Shown here: in pieces, positions 16,357 to 26,548 of the stretch | How the letters are laid out: each line of letters starts with the position of its first letter | How positions within the stretch are numbered: position 1 is the first letter of the stretch | NCBI RefSeq assembly: GCF_013522825.1 | Contig: NZ_JAAMQZ010000009.1 | Coordinates: 1-64,000 of the forward strand | Reading direction: 5' to 3' | Length of the DNA: 64,000 nt | Source: Stutzerimonas stutzeri | GTDB lineage: Bacteria > Pseudomonadota > Gammaproteobacteria > Pseudomonadales > Pseudomonadaceae | Notes under the pieces: model-generated | What the model saw: only the letters and a program-made list of their open reading frames with translations | Database searches by the model: none | Told to the model about the DNA's origin: nothing | Translations under genes and position numbers: made by a program

Positions 16357-19300
16357 CTAAGGCTCGACCTGCGCCCACTGCTTGTTCAAGCGCTTGTCCG
16401 ACACCGGCATCTTCGTCCCGAGCTGCTGCGCCCAGAGCGAGACGCGGTATTCCTCCAGCATCCAGCGGTACTGGACCAGCTCCGGGTCGCGCTTGCCTTC
16501 CTGCTGGTGCTTTTTCAGGCGGGCCTGGTACTGCTCCCAATAGCCAGCCAGCTCACCGGACCATACCCGATCACGCTGCAATTGGGCGCCGATCTTCTCG
16601 AAGCGCTGTTCGATAGCCTTGAGATAACGCGGATATTCCCTGAGCCATTCGCCGGGTGTTTCGCGGACGAAGCCGGGATAGACGAGGTTGCTCAGCTGCG
16701 CCTTGATATCGTTGAGCGCCACCGCCTGGGCCAGGTCTATCTTGCCCTTGAAGCGCTTCTGCAGGCCGTGCCAGTGTTTGAGGATCTCCAGCACCAGGCG
16801 CGCCAGGCGCCCGGCGTGATCACTCCAGCCACCGCGCTTTTTCTCAGCAAGCGAGGCCAGGGCGGCGCCGTCGCGGGGCAGCCAGGTTTCGTCGTTGAGG
16901 ATGCAACTGTCCAGGCTGACCAGCAGGATGTCCTCCACCAGCGCATCGACCTTGCCCATGTCGCGATACAGCAGGCCCAGCTCGGTCAGCCCCGGCAGCT
17001 TGCTGCGCAGGTACTTGGCAGGCTCGGCCAGTTGCTGCAGCAGCAGGCGTTGCAGTGCGCGGCGATGCTGCCAGTCGGCTTCGGCCTGGGTCGGGAAGCG
17101 GCCTTCCTTGACTACCCCACCCTCTTCCACCAACGCCGGGTAGACGGTCATGGACAGCCCGGCCATCTTCGCCTGGGCCTTTTGCGCCACCTGGGCGAAG
17201 CCCTTGGCCTCCACCGGCTTCTGCTCGGCTTTCTGCTGCGGCGGGGCCAGTGCGGCCTGGCTGGCCTCATTGAAACGCGCGGTGAGCTCGGCCAGATCGC
17301 GCCCTTCGCCGAGGAACTTGCCACGCGCATCCACCACCTCGATGTTCATCTTCAGGTGCTCATCGAGCCCGGCGGCAGCCTCGGCCCAGGCTTCGTCGGT
17401 TACACGGGCGCCGGTCATGCGCAGCAATTCGCGACCGAGCGCCTCGGGCAACGCACCATCACCGAAGCTGATCTTGCCCAGCGCCGCACCGACGAAATCC
17501 GGCACCGGCACGAAGTTCTTGCGCATCGCCTTGGGCAGGTTGCGCACCAGTGCCACCGCCTTGGCCTCGATCAGCCCAGGTACCAGCCAGTCCAGCCGCT
17601 CGCGGCGTAGTTGCGGCAACAGCGGCGCGGGCACACGCAGGGTCACACCGTCGCGCGGGTGGTTGGGTTCGAAGTGGTATTCGAGCGGCAGTTGCAGCTC
17701 GCCGATACGCAGATGGTCGGGGTATTGTGCGGCGGTGATTTCGCTGGCCTCGCGGGCGAGCACGTCTTCCTCACGCATGATCAGCAACTGCGGGTTGTTC
17801 ACGCTTTCGCGCTTGTACCAGTTGTCGAAACTTGCGGTCTGGTAGATGTCCGCCGGCAGTCGCGCGTCGTAGTAACCGAACAGGGTTTCCTCATCGGCGA
17901 GAATGTCACGCCGGCGCGCCTTGGCTTCCAGCTCGTCCATGCGCGCCAGCAGTTCGCGGTTGGCGGCAAGTGCTTTGGCGCGGCTGCTGATATCGCCGCG
18001 CACCAATCCCTCGCGAATAAAGAGTTCGCGGGCCGTGGGCGGGTCGACCGGGCCGTAATGCACCGGGCGCTTGCCGACCACGATCAGGCCGTAGAGCGTG
18101 ACCTGTTCGTAGGCCACCACCTGGCCGCGCTTCTTCTCCCAGTGCGGCTCGAAGTGGTTCTTCTTGATCAGGTGCCCGGCCAGGGGCTCGATCCAGTCCG
18201 GCTCGATCTTCGCCACCATGCGTGCGAACAGCTTGGTGGTTTCCACCAGTTCGGCGGCCATCACCCAGCTGGGTTTCTTGCGCCCGATGACGCTGGACGG
18301 GTGCACCCAGAAGCGCCGCTGGCGCGCGCCGAGAAAATCCCCCTCTTCAGTCTTGTGACCGACCTGGCTGAGCAGGCCAGCGAGGATCGCCTTGTGCACG
18401 GCGGCGTAGCCCTTGGCCTTTTGCGCGGCTTCGCTGGCCTCCGCCTGCTGGCGGAGGAGGACGTTGACCTTTGTATCGGTGGTCGGCGTGATTTGCTCGG
18501 CACTTGCTTTTCGGCCCTTGGCGGGTGAAGGCACAGCAGCTTCCACGGCCTTGCCCGCGCCAAGTTTGAGTTCACGCACGATCAGCAGCAGCTGCCGGTG
18601 GGCGTCACGCCACTCACGAAGGCGCAGGTAGTTGAGGAAGTTCTTGCGGCACCAACTGCGCAGCGCACCGGAGCCCAGCTCCTGGCGCTTTTCCTCGAAG
18701 CCGCGCCAGAGGTTGATCAGCGCGGCAAAGTCCGAGTCAGGGTCCTTCCACTGCGCATGCGCCTGGTCGGCCTGCTGCTGGCGATCCGCCGGACGCTCGC
18801 GCACGTCCTGCACGGAAAGCGCGCTGGCGACGATCAGCACCTCCGTCAGGCTGCCCTGCTGCGCGGCTTCCAGCAGCATGCGACCGAGGCGTGGGTCGAT
18901 GGGCAGGCGCGCCAGTTGCCGACCGAGCGGCGTCAGCTGGTTCTCGCGGCTGACCGCCGAAAGCTCCTGCAACAGGTTGAAGCCGTCGCTGATGGCCTTG
19001 CCATCCGGCGGTTCGATGAAGGGGAAGTCCTGAATGTCGCCCAGCCGCAGATGGAGCATCTGCAGAATGACCGCAGCCAGGTTGGTACGCAGGATTTCCG
19101 GATCGGTGAATTCGGGGCGAGAGAGAAAATCCTCCTCGCTGTACAGGCGGATGCAGATACCCGGCTCGACCCGCCCGCAACGGCCCTTGCGCTGGTTGGC
19201 GCTGGCCTGTGACACCGCCTCGATGGGCAGGCGCTGAACCTTGGCGCGGTAGCTGTAGCGGCTGATGCGCGCGGTGCCGGAGTCGATCACGTAGCGGATG

Positions 19301-20397
19301 CCCGGCACGGTCAGCGAAGTTTCCGCGACGTTGGTGGCCAACACGATCTTGCGCCCGGCGGCGGGCCGGAAGATGCGCTGCTGCTCGGCAGGACTCAGGC
19401 GGGCATACAGCGGCAGCACCTCGGTAAAACGCAGATTGGCCTTGCGCAGCACCTCGGCGGCGTCGCGAATTTCGCGCTCGCCGGGCAGAAACACCAGTAC
19501 GTCTCCGGGGCGCTTGCCGATGGATCGCTCGTGAGCCTCGATCTCATCGAGCGCGGCGAGGATGCCCTGATCGACAGTCAGATCGTCCTCGACGCGGTTG
19601 CCGTCCTCGTCGGTCTCGGCGGCCAAGGGTCGATACCAGGTCTCCACCGGATAGGTGCGCCCGGAGACCTCGATGATCGGTGCATTATCAAAATGCTTGG
19701 AAAAACGCTCCAGATCGATGGTCGCCGAGGTGATGATGACCTTCAGATCGGGCCGGCGCGGCAGCAGCGTCTTGAGGAAGCCCAGCAGGAAGTCGATGTT
19801 CAACGAGCGCTCGTGGGCCTCGTCGACGATGATCGTGTCGTACTTCTCCAGGAAGCGGTCGTGCTGGGTCTCGGCCAGCAGAATGCCGTCGGTCATCAGT
19901 TTGATCAGCGTGCTGTCGGTGCTCTGGTCCTCGAAACGCACCTGATAGCCCACCAGCTCGCCCAGCGGCGTACCGATTTCCTCAGCGACACGCATGGCAA
20001 CGCTGCGCGCGGCCAGCCGGCGCGGTTGGGTGTGGCCGATCAGACCGTGTACGCCGCGACCGATTTCCAGGCAGATCTTCGGCAGTTGAGTGGTTTTGCC
20101 CGAGCCGGTTTCACCGGCGATCACCAGCACCTGATGCTTTTCCAGCGCAGCCTTGATCTCGTCGCGCTTGGCGGCGATGGGCAAGGCATCATCGTAGCGG
20201 ATGGCGGGCACGCTCTGTCGGCGCGCCTCGACCTTGGCCGCCGAGGTCTGGAAGCGCTCCAGCCACTGGGCGAGTTTGCCCTCGTCCGGTTTCTTGCGCA
20301 GCTCGTGCAACTGCCGGCGCAGGCGATGGCGGTCGGCGTTGAAGGCTTGGTCGAGGTTCTTGAACAGGGTGTCGAAAGCGGGCGTTGCGTCGGTCAT
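16357..20397 (-). CDS. hrpA: ATP-dependent RNA helicase HrpA
   Basis: The 1346-residue protein starts at 20397 (MTDATPAF). The DEAH-box core has Walker A GETGSGKT at 95-102, DEAH at 192-195, SAT at motif III and QRKGRCGRVEPG at motif VI. HA2/OB-fold regions follow, and then the long C-terminal domain specific to bacterial HrpA (E. coli HrpA is about 1300 residues). In E. coli the protein is an RNA helicase implicated in mRNA processing and ribosome rescue. A longer open frame extends to 20601 without similarity to the family. The gene is monocistronic, bounded by a REP cluster downstream. Confidence 0.95.
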   Translation of the reverse strand: MTDATPAFDTLFKNLDQAFNADRHRLRRQLHELRKKPDEGKLAQWLERFQTSAAKVEARRQSVPAIRYDDALPIAAKRDEIKAALEKHQVLVIAGETGSGKTTQLPKICLEIGRGVHGLIGHTQPRRLAARSVAMRVAEEIGTPLGELVGYQVRFEDQSTDSTLIKLMTDGILLAETQHDRFLEKYDTIIVDEAHERSLNIDFLLGFLKTLLPRRPDLKVIITSATIDLERFSKHFDNAPIIEVSGRTYPVETWYRPLAAETDEDGNRVEDDLTVDQGILAALDEIEAHERSIGKRPGDVLVFLPGEREIRDAAEVLRKANLRFTEVLPLYARLSPAEQQRIFRPAAGRKIVLATNVAETSLTVPGIRYVIDSGTARISRYSYRAKVQRLPIEAVSQASANQRKGRCGRVEPGICIRLYSEEDFLSRPEFTDPEILRTNLAAVILQMLHLRLGDIQDFPFIEPPDGKAISDGFNLLQELSAVSRENQLTPLGRQLARLPIDPRLGRMLLEAAQQGSLTEVLIVASALSVQDVRERPADRQQQADQAHAQWKDPDSDFAALINLWRGFEEKRQELGSGALRSWCRKNFLNYLRLREWRDAHRQLLLIVRELKLGAGKAVEAAVPSPAKGRKASAEQITPTTDTKVNVLLRQQAEASEAAQKAKGYAAVHKAILAGLLSQVGHKTEEGDFLGARQRRFWVHPSSVIGRKKPSWVMAAELVETTKLFARMVAKIEPDWIEPLAGHLIKKNHFEPHWEKKRGQVVAYEQVTLYGLIVVGKRPVHYGPVDPPTARELFIREGLVRGDISSRAKALAANRELLARMDELEAKARRRDILADEETLFGYYDARLPADIYQTASFDNWYKRESVNNPQLLIMREEDVLAREASEITAAQYPDHLRIGELQLPLEYHFEPNHPRDGVTLRVPAPLLPQLRRERLDWLVPGLIEAKAVALVRNLPKAMRKNFVPVPDFVGAALGKISFGDGALPEALGRELLRMTGARVTDEAWAEAAAGLDEHLKMNIEVVDARGKFLGEGRDLAELTARFNEASQAALAPPQQKAEQKPVEAKGFAQVAQKAQAKMAGLSMTVYPALVEEGGVVKEGRFPTQAEADWQHRRALQRLLLQQLAEPAKYLRSKLPGLTELGLLYRDMGKVDALVEDILLVSLDSCILNDETWLPRDGAALASLAEKKRGGWSDHAGRLARLVLEILKHWHGLQKRFKGKIDLAQAVALNDIKAQLSNLVYPGFVRETPGEWLREYPRYLKAIEQRFEKIGAQLQRDRVWSGELAGYWEQYQARLKKHQQEGKRDPELVQYRWMLEEYRVSLWAQQLGTKMPVSDKRLNKQWAQVEP

Positions 20398-20443
20398 GGA
20401 CAGCCGTGGGGCAATTCGTGAAGGACGCGATTGTCGCATACTG

Positions 20444-20467
20444 CCGGGGCCGAGCGTTCGGCCCCGG
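20444..20467 (-). terminator. Hairpin downstream of the chemoreceptor gene
   Basis: CCGGGGCCGA, loop GCGT, then TCGGCCCCGG forms a perfect 10-bp stem 19 bp past the chemoreceptor stop. It lacks a following T-run on the minus strand, so it may act as a weak terminator or an mRNA 3'-end stabiliser. Confidence 0.5.
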
Positions 20468-20485
20468 AAGCGCCATCGGCAAGGA

Positions 20486-22171
20486 TCAGATACGGAACTG
20501 ACCCACCACGCGCTGGAGGTTTTCCGCCAGCGCGTTGAGTTCGCGGGAGGTGTGCGCGCCCTGGGCGGCGTCTCTGGCGACACCATCAACGGCATCGGCA
20601 ATGTGGTGCACGCTGCGGTTGATCTCTTCGGCCACGGCGGTCTGCTCCTCGGCAGCGCTGGCGATCTGGGCGCTCATCGAGTTGATGGTGCCGATCAGCG
20701 CGGCGATGGCGTCCAGCGACTCGCCGGCCTGATTGGCCTGGGCCTGGCTGGCCTCACCCTTTTCCCCCGTACGCAGCATGGTCGCCACGCTGTGGCTGGT
20801 AGCGCTCCGCAGACGGTCGATCATGCCCTGAATTTCTCCGGTGCTCTGCTGGGTGCGGCTGGCCAGCGCGCGCACCTCGTCGGCGACCACGGCGAAACCA
20901 CGCCCGGCCTCGCCAGCCCGCGCCGCCTCGATGGCTGCGTTGAGCGCCAGCAGGTTGGTCTGCTCGGCGATGGCGCGGATCACGTCGAGCACCCCGACGA
21001 TACCCTGCACATCCTGCTGCAGACCTTGCAGCGATTCACCACTGCCGCGCAATTCGCCGACCAGCTCGTGGATCTGCTCGATACTGCTGTCGACCACGCG
21101 CTTGGCTGCGAGCCCCTGCTGATCGGTCTCGAGCGCGGCCTCGGCGGCACGCTGGGCACTCATGGCGACTTCGCTGGCAGCAGCGGACATCTCGTTGATC
21201 GCGGTAGCCACCTGGTCGGTCTCGTGGCGCTGGCTTTCCATGGCCTGCTCGGAACGATGGGCCTGCTCGGCCACGGCGCCCACCAATCCGGCGAGCTGGG
21301 TGGTGGTGCCGGCCACCTGCTGCACCAGGACGTGGATTTTCTCGACGAAACGGTTGAACGACGCTGCCAGGTCACCCAGCTCATCCGTGCTGGTAACCGG
21401 CAGGCGCTGGGTCAGATCGCCGTCGCCGGCAGCCATGTCGTCGAGGTTACGCTTGATCAGCAGCAGCGGGCGCAGCAATGCGTTGCTCATCATCAGCACC
21501 AGCAGTCCCATCAGCGCCAGCAGCGCGGCCGCCGAGCCCAGCATGATCATCACCAGCGCATCGATCCGCGCCTGGAACTCCGCACGCGCCGCCTGCACGT
21601 CACGCTCGACGCCGTCGAGGTTGAGCGCGGTGCCGAAGACCATGTCCCACTTGGGCAGATGCAACGAGTAGCCCACCTTGGGCACGATGACCTTGTCCGC
21701 GCCGAGCAGGAAGCTGTAGCGAACGTAATGGCTGCCATCCATGCCGGCGCGGACCAGTTCGCGAATGGGGTAGCGGCCTTCGGCGTCCTGAAAACCGTAG
21801 AAGCTCTCGCCGATGCGATCACCGGTGTTGCCCTGGAAAATACGCAAGGTCTTGCTGTCGTAGCCCCAGAAGTAGCCTTCCGTGCCGTAGTTCAGTTCCT
21901 GCAGCACGGCGACGGCCTTGGCGCGGGCGTCCAGATCCATCGCGGCAGAGGCTTCGTAGATCGGCTTGATGGCGTTGTAGCCGATGTCCACGTAGTGCTT
22001 GAGCTCGGCCTGTCGATCCCGGATCAGGCTGTCACGTGTTTGCGCCTCCTGCTCCTCGGCAAGGAGCTGAAGCCTTTGAACGCTAATGGCACTGAGCAGG
22101 ATCGCCAGCAGCAGGATAGGCCCAAGGGCCAACAGCAGGAGTTTCGTTCGGAGGCGCAGGCTCGCAAGCAT
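20486..22171 (-). CDS. Methyl-accepting chemotaxis protein with a periplasmic Cache sensor
   Basis: The 561-residue protein starts at 22171 with AGGA nine bases upstream ([14 protein letters not shown]). An N-terminal membrane helix is followed by a periplasmic region with the single-Cache (sCache_2) signature: [19 protein letters not shown], then [12 protein letters not shown] and [14 protein letters not shown] second membrane helix and HAMP domain come next, then the signalling hairpin [29 protein letters not shown]. No C-terminal CheR-tethering pentapeptide is present (it ends GQFRI). Related sCache_2 receptors sense small organic acids; the ligand here is unknown. Confidence 0.94.
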   Translation of the reverse strand: MLASLRLRTKLLLLALGPILLLAILLSAISVQRLQLLAEEQEAQTRDSLIRDRQAELKHYVDIGYNAIKPIYEASAAMDLDARAKAVAVLQELNYGTEGYFWGYDSKTLRIFQGNTGDRIGESFYGFQDAEGRYPIRELVRAGMDGSHYVRYSFLLGADKVIVPKVGYSLHLPKWDMVFGTALNLDGVERDVQAARAEFQARIDALVMIMLGSAAALLALMGLLVLMMSNALLRPLLLIKRNLDDMAAGDGDLTQRLPVTSTDELGDLAASFNRFVEKIHVLVQQVAGTTTQLAGLVGAVAEQAHRSEQAMESQRHETDQVATAINEMSAAASEVAMSAQRAAEAALETDQQGLAAKRVVDSSIEQIHELVGELRGSGESLQGLQQDVQGIVGVLDVIRAIAEQTNLLALNAAIEAARAGEAGRGFAVVADEVRALASRTQQSTGEIQGMIDRLRSATSHSVATMLRTGEKGEASQAQANQAGESLDAIAALIGTINSMSAQIASAAEEQTAVAEEINRSVHHIADAVDGVARDAAQGAHTSRELNALAENLQRVVGQFRI

Positions 22172-22374
22172 ATCGTCTATTCCTAAAGCAACCATCGACC
22201 GGCGCGGACGAAGGTATCGGGATGTCGGGGAACGCTTGTCGGCAGCGGCTACGGCTTCTTTACCCTGGCAAGGAGAAAAACCTCTAGAACGGGCCTCACA
22301 GCCCTGTTCCGACCTGCAGGCAGACGCGGACCGGCGGTCCGGCTCGTACCTTTTTCGTGCCGCATGAACGCCAA

Positions 22375-22396
22375 CGCCCCGATGATTATCGGGGCG
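22375..22396. terminator. Hairpin downstream of fadD
   Basis: CGCCCCGAT, loop GATT, ATCGGGGCG: a perfect 9-bp stem about 60 bp beyond the fadD stop. No clear T-run follows in either direction, so termination is probable but not certain. Confidence 0.45.
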
Positions 22397-22457
22397 CTGT
22401 GGTTGCCGCTGGCTCAGCCGGTTGCCTGCGTGCCGCCAGGAATCGGCGGATAGGCGG

Positions 22458-24146
22458 TCACTTCTTGCCGAGCTTGCGCAACTCCTCGTCACGCAGTTCG
22501 CGGCGCAGGATCTTGCCGACGTTGGTCGTCGGCAGGCTGTCACGAAACTCGACGGCCTTGGGCCGTTTGTAGCCGGTCAGGTTGTCATGCATGTGCTGCA
22601 TCACCTGCTCCCTGGTCAGGCTCTCGCCGGGCTTGACCACGATGAATACCTTGATCGCCTCGCCGGATTTCTCGTCCGGGACGCCAATCGCAGCGCATTG
22701 CAGCACACCCGGCAGGGTCGCAAGCACGTCTTCCAGCTCGTTGGGATACACATTGAAGCCGGACACCAGGATCATGTCCTTCTTGCGGTCGACAATACGG
22801 ATGTAGCCGTCTTCCTGAATCAGGCCAATGTCGCCGGTCTTGAACCAGCCGTCAGCGTCGAGCACTTCGTCGGTGGCTTCCTGCCGCTGCCAGTAACCCT
22901 TCATCACCTGTGGACCCTTGATACACAGTTCGCCGATCTCGCCCAGCGGCAGGTCCTGACCGTCATCGCTGATGACTTTGAAGCGGGTCGAAGGCACCGG
23001 GATGCCGATGGTGCCGATCTGGATGTGCTCGATCGGGTTGACCGAGGCCGCCGGGCTGGTTTCGGTCAGGCCATAGCCTTCACAGATGGCGCAGCCGGTA
23101 ACCTGCTTCCAGCGCTCGGCAGCGGCCAGCTGCAGCGCCATACCGCCCGACAGCGTGATCTTGAGTCCGGAGAAGTCCAGCTTCTGGAAATCCTGGTTAT
23201 TGCACAGGGCCACGAACAGGGTATTGAGCCCAACGAAACCTGTGAAACGGTACTTCGACAGGTCCTTGACCATCGACGGCAGATCGCGTGGGTTGGTGAT
23301 AAGGATGTTGTGATTGCCGATCAGCATCATCGCCATGCAATGAAAGGTGAAGGCGTAGATATGATAAAGCGGCAGCGGCGCGATAAGGATCTCGCTGCCC
23401 TCGTTCAGGTTCGAACCCATCAGCGCCCGGCACTGCAGCATGTTCGCGACGATATTGCGGTGCGTCAGCATCGCGCCCTTGGCCACACCGGTGGTGCCGC
23501 CGGTGTATTGCAACACGGCAATGTCGTCGTTGTCGGGATTGGCCTCCCGCGGAACCTTGCCGCGCCCAAGCGCCAGGGCATCGTTGAGCTTGACCGCTTT
23601 CGGCAGACTGTAGGGCGGCACCATCTTTTTCACATGCTTGATCACAGCGTTGACCAGCAGGCGCTTGAAGGTCGGCAGCATGTCGCCGACTTCGGTGATG
23701 ATGACGTGCCTGATACCGGTCTTGGGCAATACGCTTTCGGCCAGGTGCGCCATATTGGCCAGGCAGAGCAGTGCCTTGGCACCGGAATCGTTGAACTGAT
23801 GCTCCATCTCGCGCGCGGTGTACAGCGGGTTGGTGTTGACCACGATTAGGCCAGCACGCATGGCGCCGAACACGACGACGGGGTACTGCAGCAGGTTGGG
23901 CAGCTGGACGGCAATGCGGTCGCCCGGCTGCAGGTCGGTGTGCTGCTGGAGATAGGCGGCGAATTCGCCGGACAGCCGGTACAGCTCACCGTAGGTCAAA
24001 GTCATGCCGAGGTTGCTGAAAGCCGGCTTGTCTGCGAAACGCTCGCAGGACTGCTTGAGCACAGCCTGGATGTTCTGGTATTCGCCGGAATTGATTTCGC
24101 TTTCGACCCCGACAGGATACTTATCCTTCCAGAAGTTCTCGGTCAT
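22458..24146 (-). CDS. fadD: Long-chain-fatty-acid--CoA ligase
   Basis: The 562-residue protein begins [14 protein letters not shown] at 24146. ANL-superfamily motifs are present: the AMP-binding loop [36 protein letters not shown] and [19 protein letters not shown], followed by the C-terminal [27 protein letters not shown] with the catalytic Lys. It activates long-chain fatty acids to CoA esters at the inner membrane, feeding beta-oxidation. P. aeruginosa and P. putida carry tandem fadD genes near a MaoC-type hydratase. Here only one fadD is present, divergent from phaJ. Confidence 0.95.
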   Translation of the reverse strand: MTENFWKDKYPVGVESEINSGEYQNIQAVLKQSCERFADKPAFSNLGMTLTYGELYRLSGEFAAYLQQHTDLQPGDRIAVQLPNLLQYPVVVFGAMRAGLIVVNTNPLYTAREMEHQFNDSGAKALLCLANMAHLAESVLPKTGIRHVIITEVGDMLPTFKRLLVNAVIKHVKKMVPPYSLPKAVKLNDALALGRGKVPREANPDNDDIAVLQYTGGTTGVAKGAMLTHRNIVANMLQCRALMGSNLNEGSEILIAPLPLYHIYAFTFHCMAMMLIGNHNILITNPRDLPSMVKDLSKYRFTGFVGLNTLFVALCNNQDFQKLDFSGLKITLSGGMALQLAAAERWKQVTGCAICEGYGLTETSPAASVNPIEHIQIGTIGIPVPSTRFKVISDDGQDLPLGEIGELCIKGPQVMKGYWQRQEATDEVLDADGWFKTGDIGLIQEDGYIRIVDRKKDMILVSGFNVYPNELEDVLATLPGVLQCAAIGVPDEKSGEAIKVFIVVKPGESLTREQVMQHMHDNLTGYKRPKAVEFRDSLPTTNVGKILRRELRDEELRKLGKK

Positions 24147-24632
24147 GACCCCACTCCTAAGCGACAGCTTTCTGCGCATGGCAGCTATTTTGTTGTGATT
24201 TGTTAATTTTGCGCCATTAAAACGGGCAAAAAGTGGGGCGAGGTTAGCAGCTTTAAAACTGTCCGAACAGCGTCCGGAATAGAGAAAATCGACATAAAGT
24301 GACCAACAAGAAGAGAACAGTCATTGGCTTCCTGAATGACCGGCTTCGCCAAAACAAGGCTTGATGGCTGATCGGGGGAGCTGGATCACTGTCGTGAATC
24401 TTGCATCAGGGCTGGCGCTGCGCCTCTTGGCAGCCAGGCGAAGGGAGGCTCGTCAAACAGGTCGAACGCCTGAATCTCGTCTCCCTGCACGACAGTGCTC
24501 TGAGGACAAGATCGCAGCATGCCTCTAGAATGCGACCGCCATCTTATATGTTGCGGTCGCTTCGGCGTGCTCATGCCCTACCGGACCGGCAGGCAGCACC
24601 CCGCAGCGATCCGGCCCTACACCCGAGGAAAC
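24147..24632. other. Intergenic region between fadD and phaJ, with paired inverted repeats
   Basis: About 486 bp carrying both divergent promoters. CACTGTCGTG (24387-24396) is repeated in exact inversion at 24488-24497, and GCGACCGC (24532-24539) in inversion at 24553-24560. A minus-strand open frame (24386-24574, 62 codons) fills part of the space but has no recognisable domain. No clear PsrA-type site (GAAAC-GTTTC) was found. Confidence 0.5.
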
Positions 24633-25106
24633 ATGATGACCACCATCAGCAACACGCCCTATGCCGCTCTGGAAGTCGGTCAGACGGCACAATACGAAAA
24701 AACCGTCGAGGAGCGGGATATCCAGCTGTTCGCGGCCCTGTCGGGTGACCGTAATCCGGTGCATCTGGATGCGGAATATGCCGCTGGCACCCTGTTCAAG
24801 GACCGTATCGCCCACGGCATGCTCAGCGGCGCGCTCATCAGTGCCGCAGTGGCTTGCACCCTGCCAGGACCGGGCACCATCTACCTGGGCCAGACGATGA
24901 GCTTCGTCAGGCCGGTGAAGATCGGCGATACCATCACCGTCCGTATCGAGATCCTCGAAAAGCTGCCCAAGAACCGCGTGCGCATCGCAACCAACGTATT
25001 CAACCAGAACGATGAACTGGTCGTGGAAGGCGAAGCACAAGTGCTGGCGCCGCGCCGCGCGGAAACCGTCGAGCTGAAGGAACTGCCGCCGATCAGCTTC
25101 GGCTGA
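24633..25106 (+). CDS. phaJ: MaoC-type (R)-specific enoyl-CoA hydratase, PhaJ-like
   Basis: The 157-residue protein starts at 24633 behind GAGGAAAC. It is a single hotdog MaoC domain with the hydratase 2 motif SGDRNPVHLDAEYA (catalytic Asp39 and His44) and the downstream AHGMLSGALISAA. LPGPGTIYLGQTM and PVKIGDTITV are also typical of PhaJ1-like proteins of Pseudomonas. It converts trans-2-enoyl-CoA from beta-oxidation into (R)-3-hydroxyacyl-CoA for polyhydroxyalkanoate synthesis. Its neighbour fadD, which makes the upstream acyl-CoA, supports this. Confidence 0.9.
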   Translation: MMTTISNTPYAALEVGQTAQYEKTVEERDIQLFAALSGDRNPVHLDAEYAAGTLFKDRIAHGMLSGALISAAVACTLPGPGTIYLGQTMSFVRPVKIGDTITVRIEILEKLPKNRVRIATNVFNQNDELVVEGEAQVLAPRRAETVELKELPPISFG

Positions 25107-25245
25107 TAGCCCGTCGTGACTTGAAGAGGAGCGCCGCCCGACCGCTCCCACGACATGCACGTCCGAACGTGTGGGAGACTCTATGTTCCCCTTCAAGCAG
25201 TACATAAGGGGCGATAGATCTTCCACAGGCGGTTCATCTTATCGG

Positions 25246-25376
25246 GTAGGTCGGGTCACGCTTCACCGACCCGACGGGCGAGCAGCCAGACGCGATTAGA
25301 TGTTGAGCGGTCAGATATGGATGGTCGCATTACACCGTCGGATCGTCGGATTACGCCTTCAGCTAATTCGACCTGC
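25246..25376. repeat. REP pair (GTAGGTCGGGT class)
   Basis: One clear unit, GTAGGTCGGGT...ACCCGAC, at 25246-25275, has an inverted TCGGGT/ACCCGA core. A degenerate second copy at 25344-25376 reads TCGTCGGATTACGCC...TTCGACCTGC. Both are related to the unit at 42156-42187. Confidence 0.65.
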
Positions 25377-25458
25377 GACAGCCTGCGCTTCGGATAGACG
25401 CAGAACGCCCTGGCCAGCCAGGACATCGATCTTCCCGCCATTGTCGAAAAAGCGAACG

Positions 25459-25483
25459 AAAAAAAGGGCGACCTAAGTCGCCC
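25459..25483 (-). terminator. Rho-independent terminator of ccoM
   Basis: On the minus strand GGGCGAC, loop TTAG, GTCGCCC is followed directly by seven T residues. It lies 34 bp after the ccoM stop, giving this tiny gene its own terminator. Confidence 0.9.
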
Positions 25484-25516
25484 AAATGCCTTGCGTGCTC
25501 TGTTGCACCAGCCGGA

Positions 25517-25627
25517 TCAGCGCTTCTTTTGCGCATCCCGCCAGATGAAATATCCGAAGCCCCCGAGGAAGACGACCATCAGGCCGACTGTGACAACCCC
25601 GGCGAGCACCACATTATCGACGAACAT
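25517..25627 (-). CDS. ccoM: cbb3-type cytochrome oxidase small subunit CcoM
   Basis: A 36-residue single-helix membrane protein beginning MFVDNVVLAGVVTVGLM and ending GYFIWRDAQKKR. The length, the FVDNVV start and the basic C-terminus match the CcoM subunit described in the cbb3 oxidase of P. stutzeri. The strong ribosome-binding site GGAGGAAGG precedes the ATG, an ANR-type box lies about 70-80 bp upstream, and a T-run terminator follows, so this is a real transcription unit. Expression at low oxygen fits a high-affinity oxidase subunit. The main ccoNOQP genes are not in this window. Confidence 0.85.
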   Translation of the reverse strand: MFVDNVVLAGVVTVGLMVVFLGGFGYFIWRDAQKKR

Positions 25628-25695
25628 GATTACCTTCCTCCAAACCGTTGTGCTTGTCCGATGGCTGCACGTTACTCCGCTGAGCGGATAAAAAA

Positions 25696-25709
25696 TTGAC
25701 CGATGTCAA
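25696..25709. promoter_or_regulatory. ANR/FNR-type binding box upstream of ccoM
   Basis: TTGAC-CGAT-GTCAA is a perfect palindrome matching the ANR/FNR consensus TTGAT-N4-ATCAA except for the fifth symmetric pair. Its centre is 75 bp from the ccoM ATG, so a class II position near -41.5 would put the transcription start at about 25661. It predicts oxygen-limited induction. Confidence 0.8.
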
Positions 25710-25805
25710 TAGGCGCAAAGCCTTGGAACACAGGTGCCACGCAAGCTGACCTGGATCAAGAAAACAGGGGTATCGGAGGGATGTTGCGAGAGGGTAACGG
25801 CGCTT

Positions 25806-25970
25806 TTACGGACGCTTCTTCGACTTGCCTCTGACCTTCTTCTTCGGCTTGCCCAGCGGCAACGCCTGCTCGAAAGCCTGGCGCATCTCCTCAAGGCGCT
25901 TGTCCTTGATGTCGTGAATACGCTTTTCACGCTCTACGCTGAAATCGATCAGCTTTACTTCACTGCTCAT
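25806..25970 (-). CDS. Small basic hypothetical protein
   Basis: A 54-residue frame, MSSEVKLIDFSVEREKRIHDIKDKR..., with a basic tail (GKPKKKVRGKSKKRP). The N-terminal half is predicted helical and charged and the C-terminal tail is lysine-rich, as in small nucleic-acid-binding proteins. Upstream spacing offers only a weak ribosome-binding site. Codon use and composition look coding, but I do not recognise the family. It sits between ccoM and the 98-residue hypothetical protein. Confidence 0.6.
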   Translation of the reverse strand: MSSEVKLIDFSVEREKRIHDIKDKRLEEMRQAFEQALPLGKPKKKVRGKSKKRP

Positions 25971-26017
25971 AAGACTGACTCGCGTTCCGGCTACCAGGTG
26001 TCCTCAATAATACTGCT

Positions 26018-26314
26018 TCAGACTTGTACATCGACCCAGAGCCCCTGACGTGGCAGCTCGTCGAGTGCCTGCTGATCCTCTTCGGCGGTTTCGCCTTCGG
26101 CCAGTTCCTCTGCCGTATAGCCGCGCCGCTGACGCCGACGCTGCTCGTCGCGCTGCATCTGTTCAGCCTCCTGATGATGTCGGCGATCCAGTTCCACCGC
26201 GCTTTCCTTGACGCTCGGTTCCACCGGTGTGACAGGCGCGATATCCGGACGCGGCTTGACCACGTCCTGCTGGGCATTGACTTGAACGACTCCGGCTGGG
26301 ATGACTGGCAGCAT
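26018..26314 (-). CDS. Conserved hypothetical protein, 98 residues
   Basis: Starts at 26314 with GGAGAGCGAAG upstream and reads MLPVIPAGVVQVNAQQDVVKP. The N-terminal half is proline/valine-rich. The middle is highly charged (EAEQMQRDEQRRRQRRG), followed by an acidic EELAEGETAEEDQ stretch; no membrane helix or enzyme motif is visible. It looks like a small cytosolic protein conserved in pseudomonads. Function unknown. Confidence 0.75.
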   Translation of the reverse strand: MLPVIPAGVVQVNAQQDVVKPRPDIAPVTPVEPSVKESAVELDRRHHQEAEQMQRDEQRRRQRRGYTAEELAEGETAEEDQQALDELPRQGLWVDVQV

Positions 26315-26548
26315 CTTCGCTCTCCGTGCAGCATGACCGGCCCGTGCCTGAACAGAGCCCGTACCGATTGATCGGCTGAACCGCCGACGACTTTAACCGC
26401 AAGACTACACTGCCTTTGGGTCAGTTCCCGTTTCATCATCCTGCAGCGAAACGGAAATGGGCTCCTGCCTTGATTCGTCGGCATCTATCGTCGCTCTGGC
26501 GGCAGTGTTCCGTTACCATAGCGCGCTTTTTTCACAGCGGGAGGCAGC

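Noticed and set aside
24386..24574. 62-codon minus-strand open frame between fadD and phaJ
   Set aside because: No ribosome-binding site, no recognisable sequence, and it covers the inverted repeats.
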